64,000 nt of DNA from positions 1 to 64,000 of the forward strand of contig NZ_CP027848.1 of NCBI RefSeq assembly GCF_003019275.1, given 5' to 3'. A program made the position numbers and the translations under genes. Position 1 is the first letter of the stretch, and every line of letters begins with the position of its first letter. Below the pieces are notes generated by a model that was not told the DNA's origin, made no database searches, and was given only the letters and a program-made list of their open reading frames with translations. This stretch comes from Staphylococcus muscae. Lineage in GTDB: Bacteria; Bacillota; Bacilli; Staphylococcales; Staphylococcaceae. Below, in pieces: positions 8,231 to 16,580 of this stretch.

Positions 8231-8273
8231 TTGTAGGAAGTTTGAGTGAAGATGAAAAAAGAGCATAAGATGG

Positions 8274-8918
8274 CTAATAGCTTTTAAAAGGGGGGGCTTC
8301 TGCAATCTTTTGGTGATAATAACGTTGTTCAGCATTGAGTGCAAGTCGTATGTCTTTAAGTGTTTTAACAAATTCTCTCACAATATTTATCAATTCTTCA
8401 TGCTGTGTTTCAGTGTATTTTTTAACAAGTTCGCCTGCTTCAATCTCTTGGCGTAATAAAGTATATGCAAGATGTATACCATTTTGATATTGATGGAGAA
8501 GGGTGTATTGAGAGACATTCACAATAAGTGTATGACCACCATGTAGATAAACTTTTGATTTACCTGTTTTATAGTGTTCAATTCGACGAACATACTCGAC
8601 GTTAAACCAACAGCTTTGCTGAACACGGTCAGAGTGTGTGGAGAAAAAAGTAGCGGTTTTGGCTTCTGGGAGAAAGAAAGGGGGTTTGCTTGAAATGCCA
8701 GTCAGTGTCTTAACTTCGGCTTTGATATGTGGATAAGTGTTGTAACGGTAGCGACATGCCAATTCTATTAAACGTAGTGGGCGCATATTTTTAGTTTTTC
8801 GCTTGCCATTGCTATATAGGAGTTCGGTTCGTGTGAACATTCCTTCCGACCCACTAATCGGTTTGATAACCATAACGTTTGGATCAATGACATGGCTTAT
8901 TTGATTTTGTTGACTCAT
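8274..8918 (-). CDS. comK: Competence transcription factor ComK
   Basis: A 214-residue homologue of the competence master regulator ComK, which binds DNA and activates the late DNA-uptake genes. Family-typical sequences include FSTHSDRVQQSCWFNVEYV and HGGHTLIVNVSQYTLLHQY. The length is close to or slightly above the roughly 190 residues of S. aureus ComK1 and B. subtilis ComK. The start ATG at 8918 follows AAAGGATG. A run of seven C on the coding strand (8290-8296 on +) lies nine codons from the end, so slippage there would change only the tail. A monocistronic gene, divergent from the IDEAL-domain gene. In S. aureus ComK works with SigH, and competence is normally cryptic. Confidence 0.88.
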   Translation of the reverse strand: MSQQNQISHVIDPNVMVIKPISGSEGMFTRTELLYSNGKRKTKNMRPLRLIELACRYRYNTYPHIKAEVKTLTGISSKPPFFLPEAKTATFFSTHSDRVQQSCWFNVEYVRRIEHYKTGKSKVYLHGGHTLIVNVSQYTLLHQYQNGIHLAYTLLRQEIEAGELVKKYTETQHEELINIVREFVKTLKDIRLALNAEQRYYHQKIAEAPPFKSY

Positions 8919-9066
8919 AAGGTATCATCCTTTCATATTTTTAGTCTCTCTTTATAAAATTAATTATAAAACGTAAAGGAAGTTTGTCAACGAAGGAGTC
9001 AGAAAATTTTAAATAAGAATATTTTATTTTTATTGTTTCTAAACTTGAAAAAATTCAGAAAACTTA

Positions 9067-9095
9067 TTGCATTTTGAATTTGCTTTCGGTATACT
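9067..9095 (+). promoter_or_regulatory. Sigma-A promoter for the IDEAL-domain gene
   Basis: TTGCAT (9067-9072), exactly 17 bases, TATACT (9090-9095), about 45 bases before the start codon. Confidence 0.7.
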
Positions 9096-9138
9096 GTTTA
9101 TTATCAAAAACAAAACAACACTATGAGGAGGAAACATC

Positions 9139-9357
9139 ATGAAACATAAGATTGATGTGAAGCAACAAGTACCCGTCAACCCGATGCAAGCAGTTAACAG
9201 ATTAGGTGCAGAACTTGTAATTGAGGCAGCACTTAGACAGCACAGAAAGGCAGAATTAGAGCAGTTGATTGATCAGGCTTTATTAAACAAGAACGAAGCA
9301 GATTTTATGATGTATACAAACGAATTTAATGAGTTGGAGGCGCAAAACATTGTCTAA
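9139..9357 (+). CDS. IDEAL domain-containing small protein
   Basis: A 72-residue cytoplasmic protein. The last 35 residues (LEQLIDQALLNKNEADFMMY...) match the IDEAL domain, a short helical module named after a B. subtilis-type motif and sometimes fused to regulators. The ATG is preceded by an excellent AGGAGG site. No catalytic motifs. It sits divergently from comK across a 220-base intergenic region with its own promoter; a link to competence is possible from position but unproved. Confidence 0.8.
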   Translation: MKHKIDVKQQVPVNPMQAVNRLGAELVIEAALRQHRKAELEQLIDQALLNKNEADFMMYTNEFNELEAQNIV

Positions 9358-9383
9358 TTCCTCGAGTCATTCCATGAAAGAAT

Positions 9384-9432
9384 AAACAGGACCATTCACC
9401 GTATTATTGATGAATTGTCCTGTTATTTTTAT
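9384..9432. terminator. Bidirectional terminator between IDEAL gene and lplA
   Basis: ACAGGAC-n-ATTCA pairs with TGAATTGTCCTGT; T's follow on the + side and A's precede, so it can stop both converging genes. Confidence 0.7.
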
Positions 9433-10421
9433 ACCATTAAATCAATGAGTTCATCTTTTGGAATCGCACCAAAATAATGATGGATATCATAATCTTTTAA
9501 AGCTTCATGAATCGCTTGTTTTTGATGTGTAACACCTTCAAGTGCACGTTCTAATTCTTCAATATTTCCTTCTCCAAAGAAATCTCCGAAAATTTTAGCG
9601 TGTTCGATTTGTCCTTTTTTAACATCTAATTTAATTTGAACAAATCCTTTTTCGAATTTATGTTCACGTTCAAAGTTATATTTTGGATTTTTGCCGTAAT
9701 TCCAATCCCACGTACGATATTTTTCGTTAGCCAATTGCTCGATATTTTTCCAATCTTCGTCACTTAAAGGATATGTTTCAACGTCTGAGTCACCAAATAG
9801 TTGTTTTAAAATAATTTCTTTAAATGTATCAATATCGATCGGTTCATCTAAAAATTCAACGATATTTGCGACACGTTTACGTACAGATTTAACACCTTTT
9901 GATTGTATTTTGGCAGGATTTACTTTTAAGGCGTTTTGTACTTCGTCTAGCTCGCTGTTTAACATCAACGTTCCATGACTAAACATACGATCTTTTACTT
10001 TTACCATTGCATTACCGGAAATTTTTGCTTGTCCGACTTGGATGTCATTGCGCCCTGTCATTTCCGCTTGAACACCCATTTTATTTAATGCATCAACAAT
10101 TGGTTGCGTGAATTTTTTGAAGTTATGGAAGCTTTGACCGTCATCTTTTGTAATAAAGCTGAAGTTTAAGTTGCCGAAATCATGGTATACGGCACCGCCT
10201 CCAGATATACGGCGTACAACATCGATATTATTTTCATCAATATAAGATTGGTGTACTTCTTCAATTGTATTTTGGTTTTTTCCGACAATGATGGATGGTC
10301 TGTTAATATAAAATAAAAAATAACTTTCATCATTATCCATAGGTACATTTTTCAGTACGTATTCTTCCATAGCAAGATTTAGCGTGGGATCTGTATTGTT
10401 ATTGTTGCTGATAAATTTCAT
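9429..10421 (-). CDS. lplA: Lipoate-protein ligase
   Basis: A 330-residue ligase that activates free lipoate with ATP and joins it to lysines of lipoyl domains (E2 subunits, GcvH). Visible: the substrate-binding RRISGGGAVYHDFGNLNFSF near residues 70-89, the lysine-containing QAKISGNAM near 131-139 and the C-terminal accessory domain (about 245-330). Length is typical of the Firmicute LplA/LplJ type. A GGAGAGG site precedes the ATG. A single-gene unit, convergent with the IDEAL gene. Confidence 0.92.
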   Translation of the reverse strand: MKFISNNNNTDPTLNLAMEEYVLKNVPMDNDESYFLFYINRPSIIVGKNQNTIEEVHQSYIDENNIDVVRRISGGGAVYHDFGNLNFSFITKDDGQSFHNFKKFTQPIVDALNKMGVQAEMTGRNDIQVGQAKISGNAMVKVKDRMFSHGTLMLNSELDEVQNALKVNPAKIQSKGVKSVRKRVANIVEFLDEPIDIDTFKEIILKQLFGDSDVETYPLSDEDWKNIEQLANEKYRTWDWNYGKNPKYNFEREHKFEKGFVQIKLDVKKGQIEHAKIFGDFFGEGNIEELERALEGVTHQKQAIHEALKDYDIHHYFGAIPKDELIDLMV

Positions 10422-10611
10422 TATTTTACCTCTCCTTTATTCCCAATATGCCCTTAAATATAGTTATGCACCATTTTCCAATTTTTTTCCAATAATTGAA
10501 CTTTGATGGTGTGATATTATGGCTAAATCATAAAAAATGACAGAAATAGTTTATTTAAGATGTAAACTTTAGTACAATATAGTCTAGTTAATTTCTAAGG
10601 GGGCGAATGTG

Positions 10612-10797
10612 ATGACAATAGCAGAAGTAGGCGACATTGTAGAATTTCATGATGGTCTGAAAGGGAAAGTCGAAAAGATTAATGATAACTCTGTCATTGT
10701 TGATTTAACAATTATGGATAACTTTGCGACACTTGACTTACCTGAAAAAACAGTCATCAATCACAAACGATATAAAATTGTAGAACAAAAAGGATAA
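10612..10797 (+). CDS. YkvS/DUF2187 family small protein
   Basis: A 61-residue, probably SH3-like beta-barrel protein with AEVGDIVEFHDGLKGKVEKI at the start, typical of the YkvS/DUF2187 family. Function unknown in the family. The ATG at 10612 sits 8 bases after AAGGGGG; GTG at 10609 is an alternative. The next gene starts 7 bases downstream, so the two form a small operon. Confidence 0.8.
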   Translation: MTIAEVGDIVEFHDGLKGKVEKINDNSVIVDLTIMDNFATLDLPEKTVINHKRYKIVEQKG

Positions 10798-10803
10798 GGT
10801 ATT

Positions 10804-11406
10804 ATGAAAACAATTAACAAGCCGCTACTATGGTTTATTTCAAGTTTTATTGCTTTTCACATCATATTAATGGTTATGTGGGGACAACATAACGTCTACT
10901 GGCAATTGTACACAGGCATCATGCTCATTGCAGGTATAAGTTATGTGTTCTATCAGCGTGATATTACTTCAAAAAGACTTCTTACGTCGATTGCAATAGG
11001 CTTAGTGACAGGTGTGATACTCGTACTCATCCAAGTCGTATTCTCTCTCATGACGAAAGATTTAACGTATTTATCGTTAATCAAACAGTTGTCGCGTACG
11101 GGCGTGTACTTTAAATGGCAAATGTTAGTGACTTTGCTATTTGTCATGCCATGTCACGAACTGTATCTTCGCTCAATCCTTCATAAAGAGTTAGACCGAA
11201 GATTCCATCATGCATGGATTAGCATTTTAATTTGTGCAATTGTATCTAGTACATTCTTTATCTACTTAGACCGTTGGTGGATTGTTGCCTTTATTTTTGT
11301 ATGTCAACTCGTATTGGGTGTGAGTTATACTTACACAAGACGTATTGCAACAACAACGGTTGCGCAAATTGTAGCGGTCGTTATTTTATTAATATTTCAT
11401 GGTTAA
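10804..11406 (+). CDS. CPBP-like membrane protein with incomplete protease motif
   Basis: A 200-residue protein with about six or seven transmembrane helices. The segment MPCHELYLRSILHKELDRRF (about 117-136) lines up with motif 1 (EExxxR) of CPBP/Abi intramembrane proteases but has His where the first Glu should be, and the usual FxxxH and HxxxN/D motifs of motifs 2 and 3 are not evident. It is therefore probably a non-catalytic relative, like staphylococcal scaffolding CPBP proteins. Co-transcribed with the DUF2187 gene. Family call moderate; function unknown. Confidence 0.65.
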   Translation: MKTINKPLLWFISSFIAFHIILMVMWGQHNVYWQLYTGIMLIAGISYVFYQRDITSKRLLTSIAIGLVTGVILVLIQVVFSLMTKDLTYLSLIKQLSRTGVYFKWQMLVTLLFVMPCHELYLRSILHKELDRRFHHAWISILICAIVSSTFFIYLDRWWIVAFIFVCQLVLGVSYTYTRRIATTTVAQIVAVVILLIFHG

Positions 11407-11443
11407 TCGGGCGTATGCCAACCATTTACTTTATCTTAATTTA

Positions 11444-11494
11444 TAAATACGGATTTTTGAACCCAATGAAGGTGTTCAAAATCCGTATTTTTAT
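11444..11494. terminator. Bidirectional terminator
   Basis: AATACGGATTTTTGAAC pairs with GTTCAAAATCCGTATT, followed by TTTTATG. It serves the CPBP-like gene and the convergent YolD-like gene. Confidence 0.8.
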
Positions 11495-11502
11495 GTTTTT
11501 TT

Positions 11503-11913
11503 TCAATCAATATGACAGAGTTGTTGAAAGGAAAGTGTCACGGGCTGATGTGTATGTGTGTCCGTGATTGTCAAAGTTTGATTTTGTGAATGAATATATA
11601 GAATAGACCCTTCAATCGCATGTATAGCACCATCTGACCAGTACTGAAAAACACCAGATGTATGGGTAGATAACTTGAGATGTAACATGTAATTCAATTC
11701 ATACAACTGGTCTTCACTTAGAATAGGTTGGGATTGTTTGTGCTGTGATTGTTCCACCTTTTTCAAGTGTTCGAATTGTTCGGGTAAGGTAGCAAAAGGC
11801 GCCCATTTGACGATACCACGTCCTTTAGGGATATTCGTTTTCAAATATTCTCTTGGTATTTTACGATAGTCTGTCTCATATTGATAATGTTGGGGTAAAG
11901 ATTTATCTTTCAT
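11503..11913 (-). CDS. YolD-like family protein
   Basis: A 136-residue protein with the YolD-like signature near the N-terminus: IPKGRGIVKWAPFATLPEQF (residues about 28-47), followed by a small beta-rich domain. In other Firmicutes YolD-like proteins are often encoded beside Y-family DNA polymerases, suggesting a repair or SOS link; no such polymerase lies here, so the role is open. The start has a GAGGTGCAGCTATG context. A single-gene unit. Confidence 0.75.
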   Translation of the reverse strand: MKDKSLPQHYQYETDYRKIPREYLKTNIPKGRGIVKWAPFATLPEQFEHLKKVEQSQHKQSQPILSEDQLYELNYMLHLKLSTHTSGVFQYWSDGAIHAIEGSILYIHSQNQTLTITDTHTHQPVTLSFQQLCHID

Positions 11914-12067
11914 AGCTGCACCTCAATTGTTATTATAGAACATGTGTTCTTATTTTGTGAAGAGTAAGAACGTACATTCGTTTCGTATTGAAACAATTAT
12001 TTTAAAAAATTGAAGGAATTAGGCTACAATAAAGACGTATTGTTAATTAGAAAAGGAGTGTAGATAA

Positions 12068-12631
12068 ATGATTCGATTGGCAGAAGAAAAAGACCGACAT
12101 GCCATTGCAAAGTTGACATATATGATTTGGAAAGATATGGAGTTAGAAATTGTGACACGTTACTCAGAAGAACAAGTGATTGCGGCAATTGAAGATAGTA
12201 CAGTTAACGCGCATTATCGCAATCATTTCAGTCATGTGTCTGTTTATGAAATAGAAGGTGAAGTAGCAGGCATGATTATTGCATATCCTGGTCGTGATGA
12301 ACAAACTTATGAAGCCGCTTGGGAAACACTAGAAGCTGCGCAAAAAATCCCGTTATCAACGACAACACCATTACCGATTATGGAAGCGGATATGACAGAT
12401 ACTTATATAGAATCAGTAGCAACATTCCCGCAATTTCGTGGACGTGGTGTCGCCAGTAAGCTTCTTAATCATTTGATGCAAAGTGAGCCAGGAACGATAT
12501 GGAGTTTAAATTGTGATTATGATAATAAAGGCGCATTCTCTCTATATAAAAAGTTAGGCTTTGAAGTAAAGTCTGAAAAGAAGCTTTATAATCATCATTA
12601 TTATTATATGACATATGTAAGTGAGGCATAG
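12068..12631 (+). CDS. GNAT family N-acetyltransferase
   Basis: A 187-residue acetyltransferase. The acetyl-CoA loop is visible as FPQFRGRGVASKLLNHLM (about 120-137), and LNCDYDNKGAFSLYKKLGFE supplies the Asn-Ala-Tyr region near 145-165. The substrate cannot be told. The ATG follows AAAAGGAGTG. It is followed within 4 bases by the ABC transporter pair and is probably the first gene of that operon. Confidence 0.82.
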   Translation: MIRLAEEKDRHAIAKLTYMIWKDMELEIVTRYSEEQVIAAIEDSTVNAHYRNHFSHVSVYEIEGEVAGMIIAYPGRDEQTYEAAWETLEAAQKIPLSTTTPLPIMEADMTDTYIESVATFPQFRGRGVASKLLNHLMQSEPGTIWSLNCDYDNKGAFSLYKKLGFEVKSEKKLYNHHYYYMTYVSEA

Positions 12632-12635
12632 TGGA

Positions 12636-13286
12636 ATGTTAGAACTTAAAAATATAAGTTATGAAATTGATAAACATCCAATTATTCGAGACTTATCGAT
12701 GACAGTACAAAAGGGAGAAGCTATTGCTGTCACTGGACCGTCTGGTAGTGGAAAAAGCACTTTATTACGACTCATAGCTGACCTGATTAGTCCGACGAAA
12801 GGGGCATTGTATTTTGATCGTCAGCCTTATGATGTATATACACCAGAAGAATTAAGAACTCGAGTGAGTTATTTATCGCAAAGTATTGCATTATTTGGTG
12901 AGACGATTGCTGATAATTTGAGTTTTCCATCTACTGTGCGAAAAGATCATTTTGATAAGCAACGTGCACAAGAGCTTTTGGAAGCGGTAGGCTTAGGTCA
13001 TTATCAATTGTCAGATCATGTACAGCGCATGTCAGGTGGTGAAAAGCAGCGTGTCACTATTGCACGACAGCTCATGTATCAACCTGATGTTTTATTATTA
13101 GATGAAGCAACAAGTGCATTGGATCATCAAAATAGTATGCGTGTTGAACAACTTATCTTTGATTTCGTTGCAAAAGGGACTACTGTTCTGTGGATCACAC
13201 ATGATGATGAACAGAGTCATCGCCATTTTGATCGTCAAGTCGTCATAAAAGATGGGATATTGCATAAGGAGGTGGCGCTCACATGA
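12636..13286 (+). CDS. fetA: ABC transporter ATP-binding protein, FetA-like
   Basis: A 216-residue ABC ATPase with a complete set of motifs: Walker A GPSGSGKST (about residue 34), Q-loop SYLSQS, signature MSGGEKQRV, Walker B VLLLDEATSALD and H-loop WITHDD. The partner gene encodes a FetB/YbbM-type permease, which makes this the FetA-like subunit; the E. coli pair exports iron and protects against oxidative stress. The ATG at 12636 has only a weak GAGG site. A GTG at 12621, inside the acetyltransferase gene, is the alternative start. It ends in an ATGA overlap with the permease. Confidence 0.8.
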   Translation: MLELKNISYEIDKHPIIRDLSMTVQKGEAIAVTGPSGSGKSTLLRLIADLISPTKGALYFDRQPYDVYTPEELRTRVSYLSQSIALFGETIADNLSFPSTVRKDHFDKQRAQELLEAVGLGHYQLSDHVQRMSGGEKQRVTIARQLMYQPDVLLLDEATSALDHQNSMRVEQLIFDFVAKGTTVLWITHDDEQSHRHFDRQVVIKDGILHKEVALT

Positions 13287-14050
13287 TGAGTACGACTTCG
13301 CTTGTATTAACAGCGCTGTTATTGTTAGTGCCGATTATGATTTCTTATAAAGAACGATTGTACATTGCGAAAGACTTGATCGTTGCGGCTGTTCGTGCAG
13401 TCATCCAACTTGTCATTATCGGTTATATGTTAGAGTTTGTATTTAAACTGGAAACAACTTGGATAGTGTTGGGATTAATTCTTGTCATTATGATTAATGC
13501 AGCGGCGAATACGATTAAACGTGCGTCATCTATTATGAAGCATGTTTTCTGGATTTCATTTGCTGCGATTATGTCAGGGGCAATGATTTCGTTAGGTGGT
13601 GTTCTGTTAACGGGTGCTATCAGTATGAAACCCAATGAACTCATTCCGATTGCAGGTATGGTTGGAAGTAATGGAATGATTGCAATCAATTTAAGTTATC
13701 AAAACTTAGATCGCATTTTTACGAAAGAGACTCCGGCCATTGAAGCAAAGTTATCATTAGGTGCAGAACCAATTCTTGCAGCGAAAGATGCCATTCGTGA
13801 AAGTATTAAAGTAGCAATTGTGCCAACGATAGATTCAGTCAAAACTTATGGTCTCGTGTCCATTCCAGGAATGATGACCGGATTGATTATTGCAGGTGTG
13901 CCACCGTTAGAAGCAATCAAATTCCAACTGATGGTTGTATTTATTCATACAACAGCGACGATTATTTCGGCATTTGTGAGTACATATTTGAGTTATCGTC
14001 AGTTTTTCAATCATCGTCATCAATTGATACAAATAAACAAAGAATTATAA
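13283..14050 (+). CDS. fetB: ABC transporter permease, FetB/UPF0014 family
   Basis: A 255-residue permease with about seven transmembrane segments, of the UPF0014/FetB (YbbM) family. Characteristic stretches are KDLIVAAVRAVIQLVIIGY near the N-terminus, GMVGSNGMIAINLSYQNLDR and the cytoplasmic coupling-type segment KLSLGAEPILAAKDAIRESI. Its start overlaps the ATPase stop (ATGA), a sign of translational coupling, and GGAGGTGG precedes it. Iron export is inferred from the E. coli family member, not shown here. Confidence 0.82.
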   Translation: MMSTTSLVLTALLLLVPIMISYKERLYIAKDLIVAAVRAVIQLVIIGYMLEFVFKLETTWIVLGLILVIMINAAANTIKRASSIMKHVFWISFAAIMSGAMISLGGVLLTGAISMKPNELIPIAGMVGSNGMIAINLSYQNLDRIFTKETPAIEAKLSLGAEPILAAKDAIRESIKVAIVPTIDSVKTYGLVSIPGMMTGLIIAGVPPLEAIKFQLMVVFIHTTATIISAFVSTYLSYRQFFNHRHQLIQINKEL

Positions 14051-14097
14051 AAAGAGACACATCCTATTATGATGAGAATAGGGTGTGTCTCTTTTAA
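14049..14097. terminator. Bidirectional terminator between fetB and menA
   Basis: AAAGAGACACA-n-CCTATT pairs with AATAGGG-n-TGTGTCTCTTTT; it can stop both converging transcripts. Confidence 0.8.
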
Positions 14098-14107
14098 ATT
14101 GGAGTGC

Positions 14108-15046
14108 TTAAATACCACCAAGTAACGCACTAATATAAATACCAAGCGCATATAACAGACCGAAAAATGTATTGGTCTTACCTGCAGCCGCCATTGCTGG
14201 CATCATCGTTTGTGGTGTATCATTTTTGCTGAAACGACGATATACTTTGACCGGCATTGGGAAGCTCAAAAGGACTAATAAATAGAAAAGTGAGCCGCCA
14301 TCTTTGAAGAATACTGTAAAAATAACAAACAAATAAGCAAATACGTAACAAGCCGCTAAAAAGTAAAGTGAACCTTGCTTTCCTAAAAGTATAGGCAAAG
14401 TACGTCTACCACTTTGTTGGTCTTTGACTCTATCACGAATATTGTTTGCCATGTTGATCAGTCCAATGGTAATGACAATTGGAATACTAATCCATACGGC
14501 ATAACCTTGGATGTTACCTGTTTGAATGAAGAAGGCGATTAAAATGATGAACATTCCCATAAAAATACCTGAGAACAACTCGCCAAAAGGTGTCCATGAA
14601 ATCGGGAAAGGACCACCTGTATAAAGGTAACCAACAGCCATACAAAGTAAACCTACTGGAATGAGCCAGAATGATGTTTGAGCTGCCAGTAGCAACCCGA
14701 GTAAAGCTGCGATAACGTAAAAGGCGATTGCCAAGTTGAAGACAGACTGCGGTGTCATACCGTGACGTACGATAGCGCCTCCAATACCGACTGATTCATG
14801 ATCATCCAATCCTTTTTGATAATCATAATACTCATTGAACATATTTGTTGCGGCTTGAATGAGTAGACAAGCCAATAACATAGCGATTAAGCGCAAGAGT
14901 GAGAGATGATCCTCACTTCCCAACATAAACAGCTTAGCAGTAGCTGTTCCGACTAATACAGGAACAACAGAGGCTGTTAGTGTGTGTGGACGCATTAATA
15001 ACCAATATTTGTGTAAAGATGAATGTTGCTTAAATTGCGTACCCAT
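14108..15046 (-). CDS. menA: 1,4-dihydroxy-2-naphthoate polyprenyltransferase
   Basis: A 312-residue UbiA-family membrane enzyme that joins a polyprenyl chain to DHNA to give demethylmenaquinone. Both Asp-rich prenyl diphosphate/Mg2+ motifs are present: NMFNEYYDYQKGLDDHES (about 68-85) and NMANNIRDRVKDQQSGRRTL (about 198-217). About nine helices. Divergent from menF across about 180 bases, so the whole menaquinone branch is clustered. The start codon at 15046 has only a poor upstream site (GAGGTTTTAATC). Confidence 0.93.
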   Translation of the reverse strand: MGTQFKQHSSLHKYWLLMRPHTLTASVVPVLVGTATAKLFMLGSEDHLSLLRLIAMLLACLLIQAATNMFNEYYDYQKGLDDHESVGIGGAIVRHGMTPQSVFNLAIAFYVIAALLGLLLAAQTSFWLIPVGLLCMAVGYLYTGGPFPISWTPFGELFSGIFMGMFIILIAFFIQTGNIQGYAVWISIPIVITIGLINMANNIRDRVKDQQSGRRTLPILLGKQGSLYFLAACYVFAYLFVIFTVFFKDGGSLFYLLVLLSFPMPVKVYRRFSKNDTPQTMMPAMAAAGKTNTFFGLLYALGIYISALLGGI

Positions 15047-15224
15047 ATAGATTAAAACCTCGATTATTAATATTTATGATATAGGATTAGTATAGAAAAG
15101 ATTACATTTTAAATCAATGCAAACTTTAATGTTTCAAGTTCTTAAGCACACAACACGTCATAAAAATGTTAAAATAAAATGATGAAAAAAATTAGATGAT
15201 TATAACGAAAGAAGTGAGAAAGAG

Positions 15225-16580
15225 ATGACTGTTGACGCACGTGAACAGGCAATCAAAGAAGCTATCAAGCAAGCGACAGAACAATGGGTTTCTGTGGAAG
15301 TTAAATTATCACATGTCATTGATCCGATAACATTGTTTGATGCGACGAAAGAAGCAGCAGGAAGTCGATTTTATTTTCGTTTAAATGATAATAAAACTGC
15401 ATTTTTTGGGTATCGTATTGCAACCCAAATTAAAAATAAACAAGAGAATAAGCAGGCGATTTTTAAGCAATGGCAAATACTTAGACAAAATATATTATTT
15501 GTAAACTCCGAAAGTGATAGACATCATTTGAGACTTTGCGGTGGTTTTCAATTTTCAGATCACCGAACAGACGATGTGTGGCAAGCATTTGACCAGCATC
15601 ATTTTATTTTGCCGGAAGTGCTCATTTCACAAGTAGATGGTGAAACATTTTTAACCTATACAGTAGAGCGTAATGCATTTTCGATGGATATGTTTCTGCA
15701 CTTAATCAAGCAATTCGAAGAGATAACGCCACTAGCAGAAACGAATGACATGCCGGAAGTATTGCATATTGAAAATGTTCAGCAACAAGAATGGCAAAAT
15801 TTAGTTGAACGCACAGTTGAACAGTTAGCAAATGATGAGAAGATTGTGTTATCACGCCAAAGAAAAATAAAGTTTTCGTCACAAATACATATCGATACGA
15901 TTTTACAAAATGCACTGCGCAATGAGAAAAATAGTTATTTATTTGTGATTGAGTCTGGAACGGATACATTTATTTCACAAACGCCAGAACAACTCTTTCG
16001 TGTGCAAGACGGAATGTTATCAACAAAGGCAGTTGCAGGAACGCTTCATCGCACGCAAGACAGTGTAGAAGATGACAAACGTCTGCAAGCATTTTTGCAA
16101 GATGAGAAAAATTTAGGAGAACATCAAATTGTTGTCAATAGTATCCTTGAAGACCTCCAGCCTTTTGTTAAAAAAGCAACATACGATGCAGCACCTAAAA
16201 TTTTAAAAAATGATCATCTTTATCATCTATACACTGAGATAGGAGGGCCACTCGAAGGGCATTCACATATGTTGTTAGTTGACGGATTACACCCAACACC
16301 TGCATTAGGAGGGTATCCAAAGTCAATGGCAATGGCTTATATCGATAAATATGAATATGCCGCACGTGGTTTGTACGGTGCACCAGTTGGGATGATTGAT
16401 GCGTATGATGATTGTGAATTTATCGTTGCAATTCGTTCTATGTTATTGAAGGTAGACGAAGCAATACTTTATGCTGGTGCGGGTATTGTTAAAGCGTCAG
16501 ATCCAGCTGCTGAAGTTGCGGAAACAGCTTTGAAATTCAGTCCGATGATGGACGCGTTAGGAGTGACAGATATTGGATAA
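15225..16580 (+). CDS. menF: Isochorismate synthase
   Basis: A 451-residue chorismate-utilising enzyme converting chorismate to isochorismate, the first step of menaquinone synthesis. The C-terminal catalytic domain shows [23 protein letters not shown], the YGAPVGMID region and [11 protein letters not shown], the standard order in the family. The N-terminal 150 residues are less conserved, as usual. A GAAAGAAGTGAG stretch precedes the ATG. First gene of menF-menD-menH-menB; menD begins inside its last codons. Confidence 0.92.
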   Translation: MTVDAREQAIKEAIKQATEQWVSVEVKLSHVIDPITLFDATKEAAGSRFYFRLNDNKTAFFGYRIATQIKNKQENKQAIFKQWQILRQNILFVNSESDRHHLRLCGGFQFSDHRTDDVWQAFDQHHFILPEVLISQVDGETFLTYTVERNAFSMDMFLHLIKQFEEITPLAETNDMPEVLHIENVQQQEWQNLVERTVEQLANDEKIVLSRQRKIKFSSQIHIDTILQNALRNEKNSYLFVIESGTDTFISQTPEQLFRVQDGMLSTKAVAGTLHRTQDSVEDDKRLQAFLQDEKNLGEHQIVVNSILEDLQPFVKKATYDAAPKILKNDHLYHLYTEIGGPLEGHSHMLLVDGLHPTPALGGYPKSMAMAYIDKYEYAARGLYGAPVGMIDAYDDCEFIVAIRSMLLKVDEAILYAGAGIVKASDPAAEVAETALKFSPMMDALGVTDIG

